Below are positions 17,395 to 25,133 of a stretch of DNA of 43,940 nt, in pieces. The stretch spans positions 1 to 43,940 of the forward strand of contig JANBRJ010000122.1 of assembly GCA_027577595.1 (NCBI GenBank), given 5' to 3'. The position numbers and the translations under genes were made by a program. The notes beneath the pieces are model-generated. The model worked only from the letters and a program-made list of their open reading frames with translations. It was not told the origin of the DNA and made no database searches. Position 1 is the first letter of the stretch, and the number at the start of each line of letters is the position of its first letter. The DNA is from Coemansia sp. RSA 487. Taxonomy: Eukaryota > Kickxellomycota > Kickxellomycetes > Kickxellales > Kickxellaceae.

Positions 17395-18048
17395 TTATAG
17401 GATCAAAGCAACGATATCCCTAGGTGACACTCCATCGTTATCCCTAATATCCATTGACGCACCATTGCGGATCAGAAACGACACAGCTTTTCTATCTTGA
17501 GCCATCAGCGCCTCATGCAAAGCAACGCCACCAAACCTAGACCTATGGTTGACGTTGGCTCCCAACTCCAGTAACACTGATGCCAAATCAAGTCTCGAGT
17601 GACTTGTTTGCGAAGCTCGCATGAACGCAGTAAACCCGCCGACATCGGCTGAATCAACCGATACGTTTATTTCCCCGAGAAATCGCAAACATGCTCCGTG
17701 ATCAGGGGCCCTACTGCCCCCCTGCTGGTGGTGTCGCGAGGACGCTACGTAGTATTGTGCTCCTGCTATCACTACCTCCATTGCTGGCATCAGTATCCGT
17801 GTTTCCTGCATGTCCTCGTATATGCGGGCTGCCTCTAATGGCCCCACTGTGGTTGAGAGCTCGGTGTAGTCGTCCTTGAGCGCCTCAATGTCTCCGCGCA
17901 CCAGCGGCTGCGCACGCGTGCTGAATTGGCGTGCATCAAATACCCATTCGGCTATCCATTCGCGCAAAATGCGCTGCTCGGCCCCGGCTAGCGGCGATGT
18001 GCCTAGCACAAGCTGGTCGGCGGAACGGGGCTCGGAGCCAGCAGTCAT
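17395..18048 (-). CDS. Ankyrin-repeat protein
   Basis: 217 residues. The N-terminal half (1-100) is helical and matches nothing I recognise. It includes AEQRILREWIAEWVFDARQF and GPLEAARIYEDMQETRILMP. From about residue 118 there are ankyrin repeats: CLRFLGEINVSVDSADVGGF, TAFMRASQTS plus LDLASVLLELGANVNHRSRF, and GGVALHEALMAQDRKAVSFL followed by IRNGASMDIRDNDGVSPRDI. The typical helix-turn-helix and G-A-x-x-x-x-x-x-x-x-G spacing are clear in the last two. Ankyrin repeats bind protein partners; the partner is unknown. A link to ankyrin/MYND proteins is possible, but no zinc-finger follows before the stop. A TATA-like element (AATTTATA on the plus strand, 18222-18229) lies about 175 bases before the ATG. 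Confidence 0.8.
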   Translation of the reverse strand: MTAGSEPRSADQLVLGTSPLAGAEQRILREWIAEWVFDARQFSTRAQPLVRGDIEALKDDYTELSTTVGPLEAARIYEDMQETRILMPAMEVVIAGAQYYVASSRHHQQGGSRAPDHGACLRFLGEINVSVDSADVGGFTAFMRASQTSHSRLDLASVLLELGANVNHRSRFGGVALHEALMAQDRKAVSFLIRNGASMDIRDNDGVSPRDIVALIL

Positions 18049-19505
18049 CCTGTGTCTTTGGAATGCTGGAGTGGTTTGCGAGGATGGGAAGGGATGGTGT
18101 AAGTGGTGGTGGGAGATGGAGGGGAACAGGCTGCTTTGGCATTCATGTGCTGCTCAAGGGGAAATAAAAATAAAAAAGTAGACGTGGTATTGCGTTTCCC
18201 ATTGCCCTTCTTCAGAAGGACAATTTATAGGAGATGAAAAAGGGATAAGGGGATAAGAAAAGTCCGTTTCGCTAGAACGCTTGATGATCGCCCACAGAAA
18301 GGAAAGGTTGGCTGGAAAAAGCGGGAGAAATAGAGAAACCCTCCCCATGCAAACAATCGAGAAACAAGAATAACGCACATACTCACACGGGCAAAAGGCG
18401 CATTTTCTTGGCTTCTTATTGTCGTTTCCGTTTTGTTCTTTTCTGGAACAAATGGCGTTCGTTCATTGTGCGTGATCGAAAACCATTTTTAGAAAAGCAG
18501 GAGATGAGGAGGAAAAAAGGAGTAGGGGTTAGAGAGGAGACGACGACATATCTGCCATTTGGTAACATTGAATAACCTTTTCTCTTCTTCTTTTGACTTG
18601 CGTTCAATGTAAAAGATGGAATTCTCGATCACTGGCATACAATTGCTCGCAGCATTCCAATTCATATTTTTTGCTACAGAAAGCAATTGTCTTTTGTACA
18701 GAGCATAGTCGGGATGGAAAAGACAAATAATAAACCAAGCCCGATTGTTTACGTTTTTGCGCTTGGATTCCAAGAGGCTTTTCCCCCCCCCTTTCTTGAT
18801 TGTAAGGAGTGGCGCCCTGATGTTCTCTTCAAGCGGTAGCAAAACTCTTTTTGAAATCAAAAACAAACAACAGGCTTCATAGTCAATGATCGTCTGTCTT
18901 TTGGGATTCTCAGCTGGTGTCCAGATGTTTTCGAAACACAACAAGCTGACATACATGCTTTTTTGCGCAGTTGTTTACCAACATCAATGTCGTGCATAAA
19001 TTGACCTGTTTATGCAACATACTTTCGTAAACAAAGGAAGGGCAGAATGGATCACTCTTTCCCACTCAGCAAGAAGACAGGCGCTATAACCTCACACAAA
19101 TGTGAATGAGGAAAGCAAAAGCGCCTCCATGTTTCTGTTCTGCATCTGATCGAGCGAAAGGTGGAAAGGATAGCTTTTTGCTGCAAGCTGAAGACAAAAA
19201 TAAACTCTGCCCCACACCCAATGATATCCCCTCCCCTCCTCGGTTCTTGACTTTTTTTTTCTATCCCAACAAACACGAGTTTACTGATCTTTCGCACACA
19301 TATTTATCCAAAGCTGTTTTACTCCCAGCCCTTTGGGCTTGGCGGGATCACTTACTTGGTTTTCCTTTTGGAAGCGCTGATTGGTTGATTGATAAGAAGG
19401 GAACAAAAAGGCCAGAAAAAAGTCCAATTTTTTTTTCCACTTTTGCCTTCACTTTCATTTTGAATTCTTCGCAACTAACCTTATTTGCTACATAATAGAC
19501 TGTAG
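18049..19505. other. Intergenic, 1457 bp
   Basis: Large divergent spacer between the ankyrin gene (minus) and the NAPE-PLD-like gene (plus). It holds a 155-codon frame on the minus strand (18489-18956) and a 129-codon frame on the plus strand (19106-19495). Both are AT-rich, lack recognisable domains and are not called. No tRNA or other RNA recognised. Confidence 0.5.
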
Positions 19506-20762
19506 ATGGGCAGAGCATTTGGAATCGGCCTCAGCTGGCTTAAACTAGGACGCAGCAGTGTGTCGGTGTACTGCGTGGGCGCAATAGCAGGCGTCACAGC
19601 GTACTTTTTGATCTCGGACCGGTGGATATCGTCACAGCGGCGTTTAATAATAGCCGAAAGGCAAAGTACGCAAAAAAGCAGCGCAAACCCACACCGGTCT
19701 CTGCTCATCGGCGGCCGCTACGTTAATCCGTTTGACTCGTGGCGTGACAAAACGCTTTGGGACTTTGTGTGCTGGCTGCTAACACGTACGGCCGGAAACG
19801 GGTTGCCTGTTGACAGAAGCCAGCTGGAAACCGACTTGCCTCTGGCCACGCCCCATTACCCGCTTCTGCAACATCTTGCAGGCCACCTACGCAACGACCC
19901 AGACGTAGTCGTCGATGACACGGATTTGCTTTACTCGGATTATCCGGCAATGGCCGATATCGACAAGGAGGCGGCAGTCACAGCAACGTGGATTGGCCAG
20001 TCCACGTGCTTTGTGCAGCTGGAAGGGCTCAACATCCTGACGGACCCTATTTTCAAGCAGCGGACCGTATTCTCGTGGCTGGGACCCGAGCGCCTGCGCC
20101 CGGCGCCTTGTCGCCTCGAGGATCTTCCGCAACCAGACATTGTGCTTGTGTCGCACAACCACTTTGACCACCTGGATGTCGATGTTGTCAAAGCGCTAGG
20201 AAACTCTGTCACTTGGTACGTGCCTTTAGGGCTGCGGCAATGGTTTGCACGCCAAGGTATTTACCGTGTCAAGGAAATGGATTGGTGGCAGGAGTCGGAG
20301 TATGCGGCACCTAATGGCCGCAAGTACCAGATCGTATCGACTCCCACGCAGCACTGGAGTGGACGCACGGGGCTCGACAGCAACGCTTCCCTGTGGTCTA
20401 GCTTCCTCGTCAAGGGCTCGCGGTCGTCTGTATTCCATTGCGGCGACACAGGTTACTGCCCTGCATTCAAGCGCATTGGCCAGCTCTATGGACCCGTCTC
20501 GCTGGCCATCTTGCCTATCGGAAGCTACGAACCACGCTGGTACATGTGCCACCAGCACATTAATCCAGAGGACGCCGTGCTAATCCATCGCGACTTGGGT
20601 GCGCGCAAGTCTATTGGCGTCCACTGGGGCACCTTCATGATGTCCGACGAGCATTACTTGGCGCCTCCCCGTGATCTGGCTGCTGCTGCTGCTAAGCACG
20701 GTCTGGATGACGATGAGTTTGTGGCTCCGCAAATCGGCAGAACAAATTTGTATACTTTCTAA
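19506..20762 (+). CDS. FMP30: N-acyl-phosphatidylethanolamine phospholipase D-like metallo-hydrolase (Fmp30 type)
   Basis: 418 residues of the metallo-beta-lactamase fold. The family hydrolyses N-acylphosphatidylethanolamines to N-acylethanolamines and phosphatidate; yeast Fmp30 sits in the mitochondrial inner membrane and affects cardiolipin. A basic N-terminus with one membrane helix (about 18-37, VSVYCVGAIAGVTAYFLI) fits this location. The fold starts with TATWIGQSTCFVQLEGLNIL, followed by the di-zinc motif H217-N-H-F-D-H222-L-D. A second-shell set is HCGDTGYCP (metal Asp), then AILPIGSYEPRW and the last His in SIGVHWGTF. PTQHWSGRTGLDSN is diagnostic of the NAPE-PLD branch. The chosen ATG is needed to keep the membrane anchor. 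Confidence 0.93.
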   Translation: MGRAFGIGLSWLKLGRSSVSVYCVGAIAGVTAYFLISDRWISSQRRLIIAERQSTQKSSANPHRSLLIGGRYVNPFDSWRDKTLWDFVCWLLTRTAGNGLPVDRSQLETDLPLATPHYPLLQHLAGHLRNDPDVVVDDTDLLYSDYPAMADIDKEAAVTATWIGQSTCFVQLEGLNILTDPIFKQRTVFSWLGPERLRPAPCRLEDLPQPDIVLVSHNHFDHLDVDVVKALGNSVTWYVPLGLRQWFARQGIYRVKEMDWWQESEYAAPNGRKYQIVSTPTQHWSGRTGLDSNASLWSSFLVKGSRSSVFHCGDTGYCPAFKRIGQLYGPVSLAILPIGSYEPRWYMCHQHINPEDAVLIHRDLGARKSIGVHWGTFMMSDEHYLAPPRDLAAAAAKHGLDDDEFVAPQIGRTNLYTF

Positions 20763-20984
20763 GCTTTAATTCATAGACTTTCATGTACCGTGTTCTGCTT
20801 TATTCGTGTGGGTGGGGTCAATTCTATTTCTGCTTCTGCCTCCCACAATTTTAGTCGCAGAGTTTTAGAGTATAGCACCATTTCTATCACGCGGGCGAAT
20901 GGAGCGCCTTCACAAATAAAGACACCTTTACATGTTTTCTGATGTAATCTTTTATTCTTGTAGAAAACTAGTAGAAAGAATATA

Positions 20985-21674
20985 ATGAGAATTGCGGTCT
21001 TTGGCGGTCTAGCACCAATCCCCAGCGAGTTTGTCGTCCAAGCAATGGAGGCCGGGCACACAGTGACATGGTTCATCGGCACCGACGACGCCTTACCCGA
21101 CCCTGCCCTTGAAACTGACTACGGCGAGATCCTACGCATCGAGCGCGGCGCCTGGGATGACGACATCAACAGGTACTGCGAAATTGTGCAAGGGAGCGAC
21201 GCAGTCTTCGTATCCTTTACGCCTGAGCATTTCGGGCCGCTTGAGTCGTGGGTGCCGCAGCAAAAGATGATCCAGCATGCGATGCTCAAAGAGGCTGTCA
21301 AGCGCATCGTGCTGGTCACTATGCACGGAGCAGGCGATTCGGCCAGACGTTTGGACTGGGCTGCGTGGGCCCGGCTCAATGCAAACCAGGTCTTTTATTC
21401 GCTTGCCGGCCGTCTCTCCCCGTGCTGGTCGCTGGCGGCCCAGTATTCGGCGCAAGAACAGGTTGTTAGCGATGGTGAGCTTGATTGGACGGTCCTGCGT
21501 CCAACCCTAGTCACCGATGGCCCAGCCACAAACACATACTTGGCCAGCGCAAAGGACGTATTTGGCGGGTATATCAGCGCGGCTGATGTCGTTGACTGTG
21601 CGCTAAAGGCGCTGGTCGACAACATGGATGTCAAAACAGCGTTCTCTATTGCTTACTCGTCTAGAGTGGCCTGA
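20985..21674 (+). CDS. NAD(P)-binding NmrA-like / atypical SDR protein
   Basis: 229 residues with a Rossmann fold. Strand 1 and the dinucleotide loop read MRIAVFGGLAPIPSEFVVQA, where the usual G-x-x-G-x-x-G is reduced to G-G with no third Gly. Later strands are GSDAVFVSFTPEHFGPL and VKRIVLVTMHGAG. AAQYSAQEQVVSDGELDWTVLRPT is typical of NmrA/NAD(P)H-binding (PF13460-like) proteins, where 'DWTVLRP' is a hallmark. The end, GYISAADVVDCALKALVD, is also typical of that family. Such proteins act as redox sensors or as quinone or biliverdin-type reductases; the substrate is not deducible. The Y-x-x-x-K catalytic pair of classical SDRs is not evident. It starts 222 bases after the Fmp30-like gene, same strand. 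Confidence 0.82.
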   Translation: MRIAVFGGLAPIPSEFVVQAMEAGHTVTWFIGTDDALPDPALETDYGEILRIERGAWDDDINRYCEIVQGSDAVFVSFTPEHFGPLESWVPQQKMIQHAMLKEAVKRIVLVTMHGAGDSARRLDWAAWARLNANQVFYSLAGRLSPCWSLAAQYSAQEQVVSDGELDWTVLRPTLVTDGPATNTYLASAKDVFGGYISAADVVDCALKALVDNMDVKTAFSIAYSSRVA

Positions 21675-21700
21675 CCCCCTCCAGAAAATTCTGCATGGGC

Positions 21701-22213
21701 TTAGAGGATTAGACAGCACTTGTCATTGCTGTTATTGCTTGAGGGCAGCGGAGGAAGTTCTTTGTCCAAGCGAGATGGCCGTGGCTGTATATCGATGTTG
21801 ATATCCGTAGCGTTGCTGTCCAACTTGATGGTAACTGGTGCGTTTTTGCAACCTTTGGCTTTTTCCCCTTCTTTTTTCCCTTCTCCAACTACTTGCTCAA
21901 AGATGCGTGCAAACTCTTTGACGTCATAGCCGTTCATAACAGCGACTCTTTCCTTGTTGCGGTAAAAAATTACGCCTCTATCAGGCGCCTCCTTGGAAAT
22001 GTCCTGTGGAATAGTGACATGCTTGCTGCTGAACCTCTGGCATCCGTAGTCTTTGTTGCGCTTGCCAATGATGTGGGCAATGAGGCTGTTGGTGCTTGAA
22101 TTGTAGTCATAGTACGTGACTGTCTGGTGGTTGTAGTACGCAAGTGCTGCATACTTGTACTGCCCAATGAATGTTTCAACCTCGCCTGGAGTGACCAAAC
22201 CGCCGCCGTACAT
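21701..22213 (-). CDS. Thioredoxin-like prenylated small protein, paralogue 5
   Basis: 170 residues from MYGGGLVTPGEVET. The frame is open 29 codons farther upstream, but that part encodes a Leu/Phe/His-rich stretch unlike the paralogues. Core: YKYAALAYYNHQ (strand 1), helix, YGCQRFSSKHVTIPQ (strand 2 with the C-x-x-F-S-x-x-x-V-x-I-P motif), RGVIFYRNKERVAVMNGYDV (strand pair) and FARIFEQVVGE (helix). Then a beta-like, Asn/Asp-rich extension (VTIKLDSNATDINIDI), resembling the end of the gene at 3116, a proline-containing linker (ELPPLPSS), and D-K-C-C-L-I-L. No CxxC redox site. C-terminal C-L-I-L predicts geranylgeranylation. It lies 27 bases from the convergent NmrA-like gene. Confidence 0.83.
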   Translation of the reverse strand: MYGGGLVTPGEVETFIGQYKYAALAYYNHQTVTYYDYNSSTNSLIAHIIGKRNKDYGCQRFSSKHVTIPQDISKEAPDRGVIFYRNKERVAVMNGYDVKEFARIFEQVVGEGKKEGEKAKGCKNAPVTIKLDSNATDINIDIQPRPSRLDKELPPLPSSNNSNDKCCLIL

Positions 22214-22668
22214 TTTGTTTAACAAGTAGTGAAACAAATGAAAGTGTAAATGGAAAAGTGGAATTAGACTGGAAAGCAAAAATATGGGGGAAAAAAGCAC
22301 TGCTCCCCAGGAAATATTGGCTTTTTGTAGAATATTTCTCGCTCTTTCCTCGTTCTTCTTTCCTTTTTTTTTGCGAGGTATCTCTATTTAGTATAAAGAT
22401 ACGTGTACAATGATGGAAGGATATTCTCTTATTTCCTTTTATATCTCTGGTTTCAGCATTCGAAAGAGCAGGAGACAAAGTAAAGATGTGTGCTAACTAT
22501 AACCCTTTCCAAATTTGTCCTATGGACCCTATAGTAGACATCTCCATATCTCACAATGTTAATGAATCCTTTAGTTATTGCATGTAGAAAATAAAAACAC
22601 AATAGTTGAAAGAATATTGAATGGGAATAGAACTGAAAACTAAAATATAATATGTCCATGGGCAGAGC
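22214..22668. other. Intergenic, 455 bp
   Basis: Promoter region of paralogue 5 and 3' flank of paralogue 6; AT-rich, no gene recognised. Confidence 0.55.
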
Positions 22669-23127
22669 CTAGAGAATTAGACAACACGAAGAGTTATCTC
22701 CGCGATATTCAACTTTACTACCATTAGCGTCAAGGGTATATGGCTTTTGGCACTTGGCGCCTGATTTACCCTCTTTATTAAGCTCTCTATTATTTCCTAG
22801 TTTGATTACTTCCTCAAAGTTATTTTTAACTTCGTCAGTTCTATGGTTATTTATAAGAGATATCACCTTGCCCTTGTAAAAAATAGCCACACCATTGTAT
22901 TGTGCAAACTTGGCAAATTTTTTTGGAAATGGAACATACTTTCTGCTGCATCTTCTGCACATAAATTTGGGATTGACCTTTCTGGCCTGTTTGATGAACG
23001 CGGCAGAGGACACCTCAAATTTTTCGACATTAACATTGCTGGGGTTGAAGAAAACAAGTACCGTATACGTGTGGGTGGTGATGAAATGATCCACCTGGTC
23101 TTTAGAGGCCAAATATCTGCCAACCAT
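22669..23127 (-). CDS. Thioredoxin-like prenylated small protein, paralogue 6
   Basis: 152 residues. Core: HTYTVLVFFNPSNVNVEKF (strand 1 and helix), KFMCRRCSRKYVPFPKKF (strand 2), NGVAIFYKGKVISLINN (strand pair) and VKNNFEEVIKLG (helix). The segment MCRRC contains a C-x-x-C, but it sits at the end of strand 2, not after strand 1 where thioredoxin has its active site. It aligns with the single Cys of the paralogues at 3116 and 21701, so I do not read it as a redox centre. A tail with CQKPYTLDANGSKVEYRGDN is followed by S-S-C-C-L-I-L, a CaaL box preceded by a second Cys. Codon use is markedly AT-rich. A TATA box lies 126 bases before the ATG. Confidence 0.83.
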   Translation of the reverse strand: MVGRYLASKDQVDHFITTHTYTVLVFFNPSNVNVEKFEVSSAAFIKQARKVNPKFMCRRCSRKYVPFPKKFAKFAQYNGVAIFYKGKVISLINNHRTDEVKNNFEEVIKLGNNRELNKEGKSGAKCQKPYTLDANGSKVEYRGDNSSCCLIL

Positions 23128-23577
23128 TTGTATTTATCTAGCAGTGTTTTCTTGGCAAATTGAGAAAATAACAAAGCGCGAAAGAAAGTTGGGAGGGGGG
23201 GCAAATTGAAGGTTGAAAGCTGAAAACAGCACATTTGCCCATCTACTGCCTTTATTTTATAGACTAATTTACCGCGCTCTTTTCATTACTTGTGATATCT
23301 AGCCATTTCCTATAATGACACATGTGCACAGCTATCAGAGTATCACTTTTAAACCATTTTATTCATTTCTTGATCCAAGTGTTTTGCAAAAAAAGGAGGG
23401 GGAGTGTGAAACAGTAGTTGTTAGCGTGCAGTTATTCAGTTCTGCTCACAAACAGACACATTTATTTCTGCCAATGTAAAAAAAATCATTGCTTTTCCTT
23501 TACATGTGGAATCTACAAAGAAAATAAAGGGTGTACAAAGCACACATCCCGCTCCATGAATTCCTCTATTGCCTTCC
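23128..23577. other. Intergenic, 450 bp
   Basis: Promoter of paralogue 6 (TATA box at 23253-23261) and 3' flank of paralogue 7. No gene recognised. Confidence 0.55.
23253..23261 (-). promoter_or_regulatory. TATA box (TATAAAATA)
   Basis: On the minus strand, 126 bases before the ATG at 23127. Confidence 0.5.
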
Positions 23578-24147
23578 CTACCTAGTGGTGTTCCGCCTAA
23601 GCAGCCCTGGAAAAAGCCTAGCGGACAAGCTTCTTCCGGTCATTCCCAACGAAGGAGGCAGCGGCCTACTGTTGGGGGTTTCACTCTCCATTGCAGTTTT
23701 CGAGACTGGAGCCTCCACGAGGACTGGAGCACCCTTCCGCTTCCCCCACGAACTGTCATAGCTGTCGCTCATATCGACCAGCGTTGTCGACTGGCGAACC
23801 ATAGTCGGCTGGTGCTGTCCAGTCGGATCGCCAAAGAGGAGTTCAATATAGTCGCTGAGGATGCGCCTATCGAACGTTGCAAAAGCACATGCCATGCCGG
23901 TTTCGTCAAATAGTGCTACACCTACGGGTGACGCAATGTTTTGCGATGTGGACATCTGGTCATACGCGTCTCCATATATAACAGCATAGCGGGAAATGCC
24001 AAGGGAATCCAGATGCGACATTAATGGATACGCTTCGTATACCAGCTGGTGCACTTTCTCGGCCGAGCCCTTGACATAGAGCAGGATGCATTTCCCTGCG
24101 CTTACGAACTTTTCATACTTTTCTGCATTGTTCAATGTTGCGTACAT
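23578..24147 (-). CDS. Thioredoxin-like small protein, paralogue 7, divergent and without CaaX tail
   Basis: 189 residues. It lies within the minus-strand array and keeps the core order: KCILLYVKGSAEKVHQL (strand 1 and helix), ISRYAVIYGDAYDQ (strand 2), VGVALFDETGMACAFATF (strand pair) and DYIELLFGD (last helix). The S-P-V-G part holds a Pro close to, but not at, the thioredoxin cis-Pro position. There is no CxxC. From about residue 110 it has a Ser/Thr/Pro-rich, basic, probably disordered tail that ends R-R-N-T-T-R, with no cysteine near the end, so it cannot be prenylated. It is the most diverged member; membership rests on position, size and strand pattern. Function unknown. Confidence 0.7.
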   Translation of the reverse strand: MYATLNNAEKYEKFVSAGKCILLYVKGSAEKVHQLVYEAYPLMSHLDSLGISRYAVIYGDAYDQMSTSQNIASPVGVALFDETGMACAFATFDRRILSDYIELLFGDPTGQHQPTMVRQSTTLVDMSDSYDSSWGKRKGAPVLVEAPVSKTAMESETPNSRPLPPSLGMTGRSLSARLFPGLLRRNTTR

Positions 24148-24522
24148 TTTTCTTTATAAACTTTTAAACCCAGAATAATAAGGAATTGGACATGTAGAAA
24201 TGGTGAATATATGAACTGCGGCGAAGAGAGAAAGAGAGAAATTGTGCTTTGCTTTGATGCTAGTTGTTTGGCCTTCCCCCCTCTTACCGAGTTGTTTTGA
24301 CTGTATATGGTGGAAAGCATTTAAATGATAAATTAATAACACAAAAGTCATTAGATTTTCGTCAACCGCAACCTAAAAATCCACTCTAGTGTTTGTGCAA
24401 AATGGAAGCTTAATGGCAATGTAGAACCCCCTGCTGGTTTCCCCATCCCCAACCAAACATACAATACCCAAAGAAAAAAAGCCAATTTAATAAAATATAC
24501 ATACAATGGTAACCTTTTATTT
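24148..24522. other. Intergenic, 375 bp
   Basis: Spacer between paralogues 7 and 8. AT-rich; no gene or RNA recognised. Confidence 0.55.
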
Positions 24523-24906
24523 TTACAGGATAACACAGCACTCGCAGCAATCGTCTCCATCGGATTTCTTTTTCAGCGATGTCAAAGGATCAAAATTTTG
24601 CAGCTTTTCCTTGAAATCCTTGATTGCAAAGCCGTCAAGGACATCGACAAGCGTCTCACTTTTAAAGAAAGCAACGCCTTGCTCCGGCTCAATCTCATAT
24701 TCCTTGCGCAGTTCTTTGGTGAATTCGCGGCGCGTGCATGTGTAGTTAAAGAAACCCTTGCTCACCAAATGCCATGTGGCTTCGTCGCTTGCAATCCGGA
24801 ACTCGAGCAGCCGCGAGAAGTCTTCATGCACGAAAAATATGATACTGTAGTTCTTCTTGATATACTCTTCAAGCATTGATTTGGATGTAATTGGATGTGG
24901 AAACAT
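24523..24906 (-). CDS. Thioredoxin-like prenylated small protein, paralogue 8
   Basis: 127 residues, a close sister of the next gene (25134). Both begin M-F-x-x-P-I-x-S-K-x-M-L. Core: KNYSIIFFVHEDFSRLLEFR (strand 1 and helix 1), NYTCTRREFTKELRKEY (strand 2 and helix), QGVAFFKSETLVDVLDGF (strand pair), IKDFKEKLQNFDPL (helix). The CxxC position after strand 1 reads H-E-D-F, so no redox activity is expected. The end, SLKKKSDGDDCCECCVIL, has four cysteines: a C-V-I-L prenylation box and three further Cys that could be acylated. A TATA-like sequence (TATATATT, 25022-25029 on the minus strand) lies about 117 bases before the ATG. Confidence 0.83.
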   Translation of the reverse strand: MFPHPITSKSMLEEYIKKNYSIIFFVHEDFSRLLEFRIASDEATWHLVSKGFFNYTCTRREFTKELRKEYEIEPEQGVAFFKSETLVDVLDGFAIKDFKEKLQNFDPLTSLKKKSDGDDCCECCVIL

Positions 24907-25021
24907 TTTCGTTACGAATGAAAAAAAATACTAACCAAATCAAAAATAAAATTAAAAGCTGGAGGGAAAAAGTAGTCAAGGAAGGAAAAGTGATCAATGC
25001 ACATCCAAGTGAAAAAACATG

Positions 25022-25029
25022 AATATATA
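25022..25029 (-). promoter_or_regulatory. TATA-like element (TATATATT)
   Basis: About 117 bases before the ATG of the gene ending at 24906, matching spacing in the rest of the array. Confidence 0.35.
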
Positions 25030-25133
25030 GAAATGTATGCAAGCTTGTTTGAAACAAGAAACCCTTTGTTTTCCTATTTAATGAATGTATCCAATAACTA
25101 CTCCAACGCATAAAAAGAACAGAATGAGTTTTT

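Noticed and set aside
18489-18956. 155-codon frame on the minus strand in the 1.46-kb spacer
   Set aside because: Low-complexity hydrophobic/basic composition, no recognisable motif, and no good promoter context. Not enough to call a gene.
22940-22970. CxxC (M-C-R-R-C) in paralogue 6 as a thioredoxin active site
   Set aside because: It falls at the end of strand 2, where the related paralogues have a single Cys, not after strand 1 where the redox site belongs.
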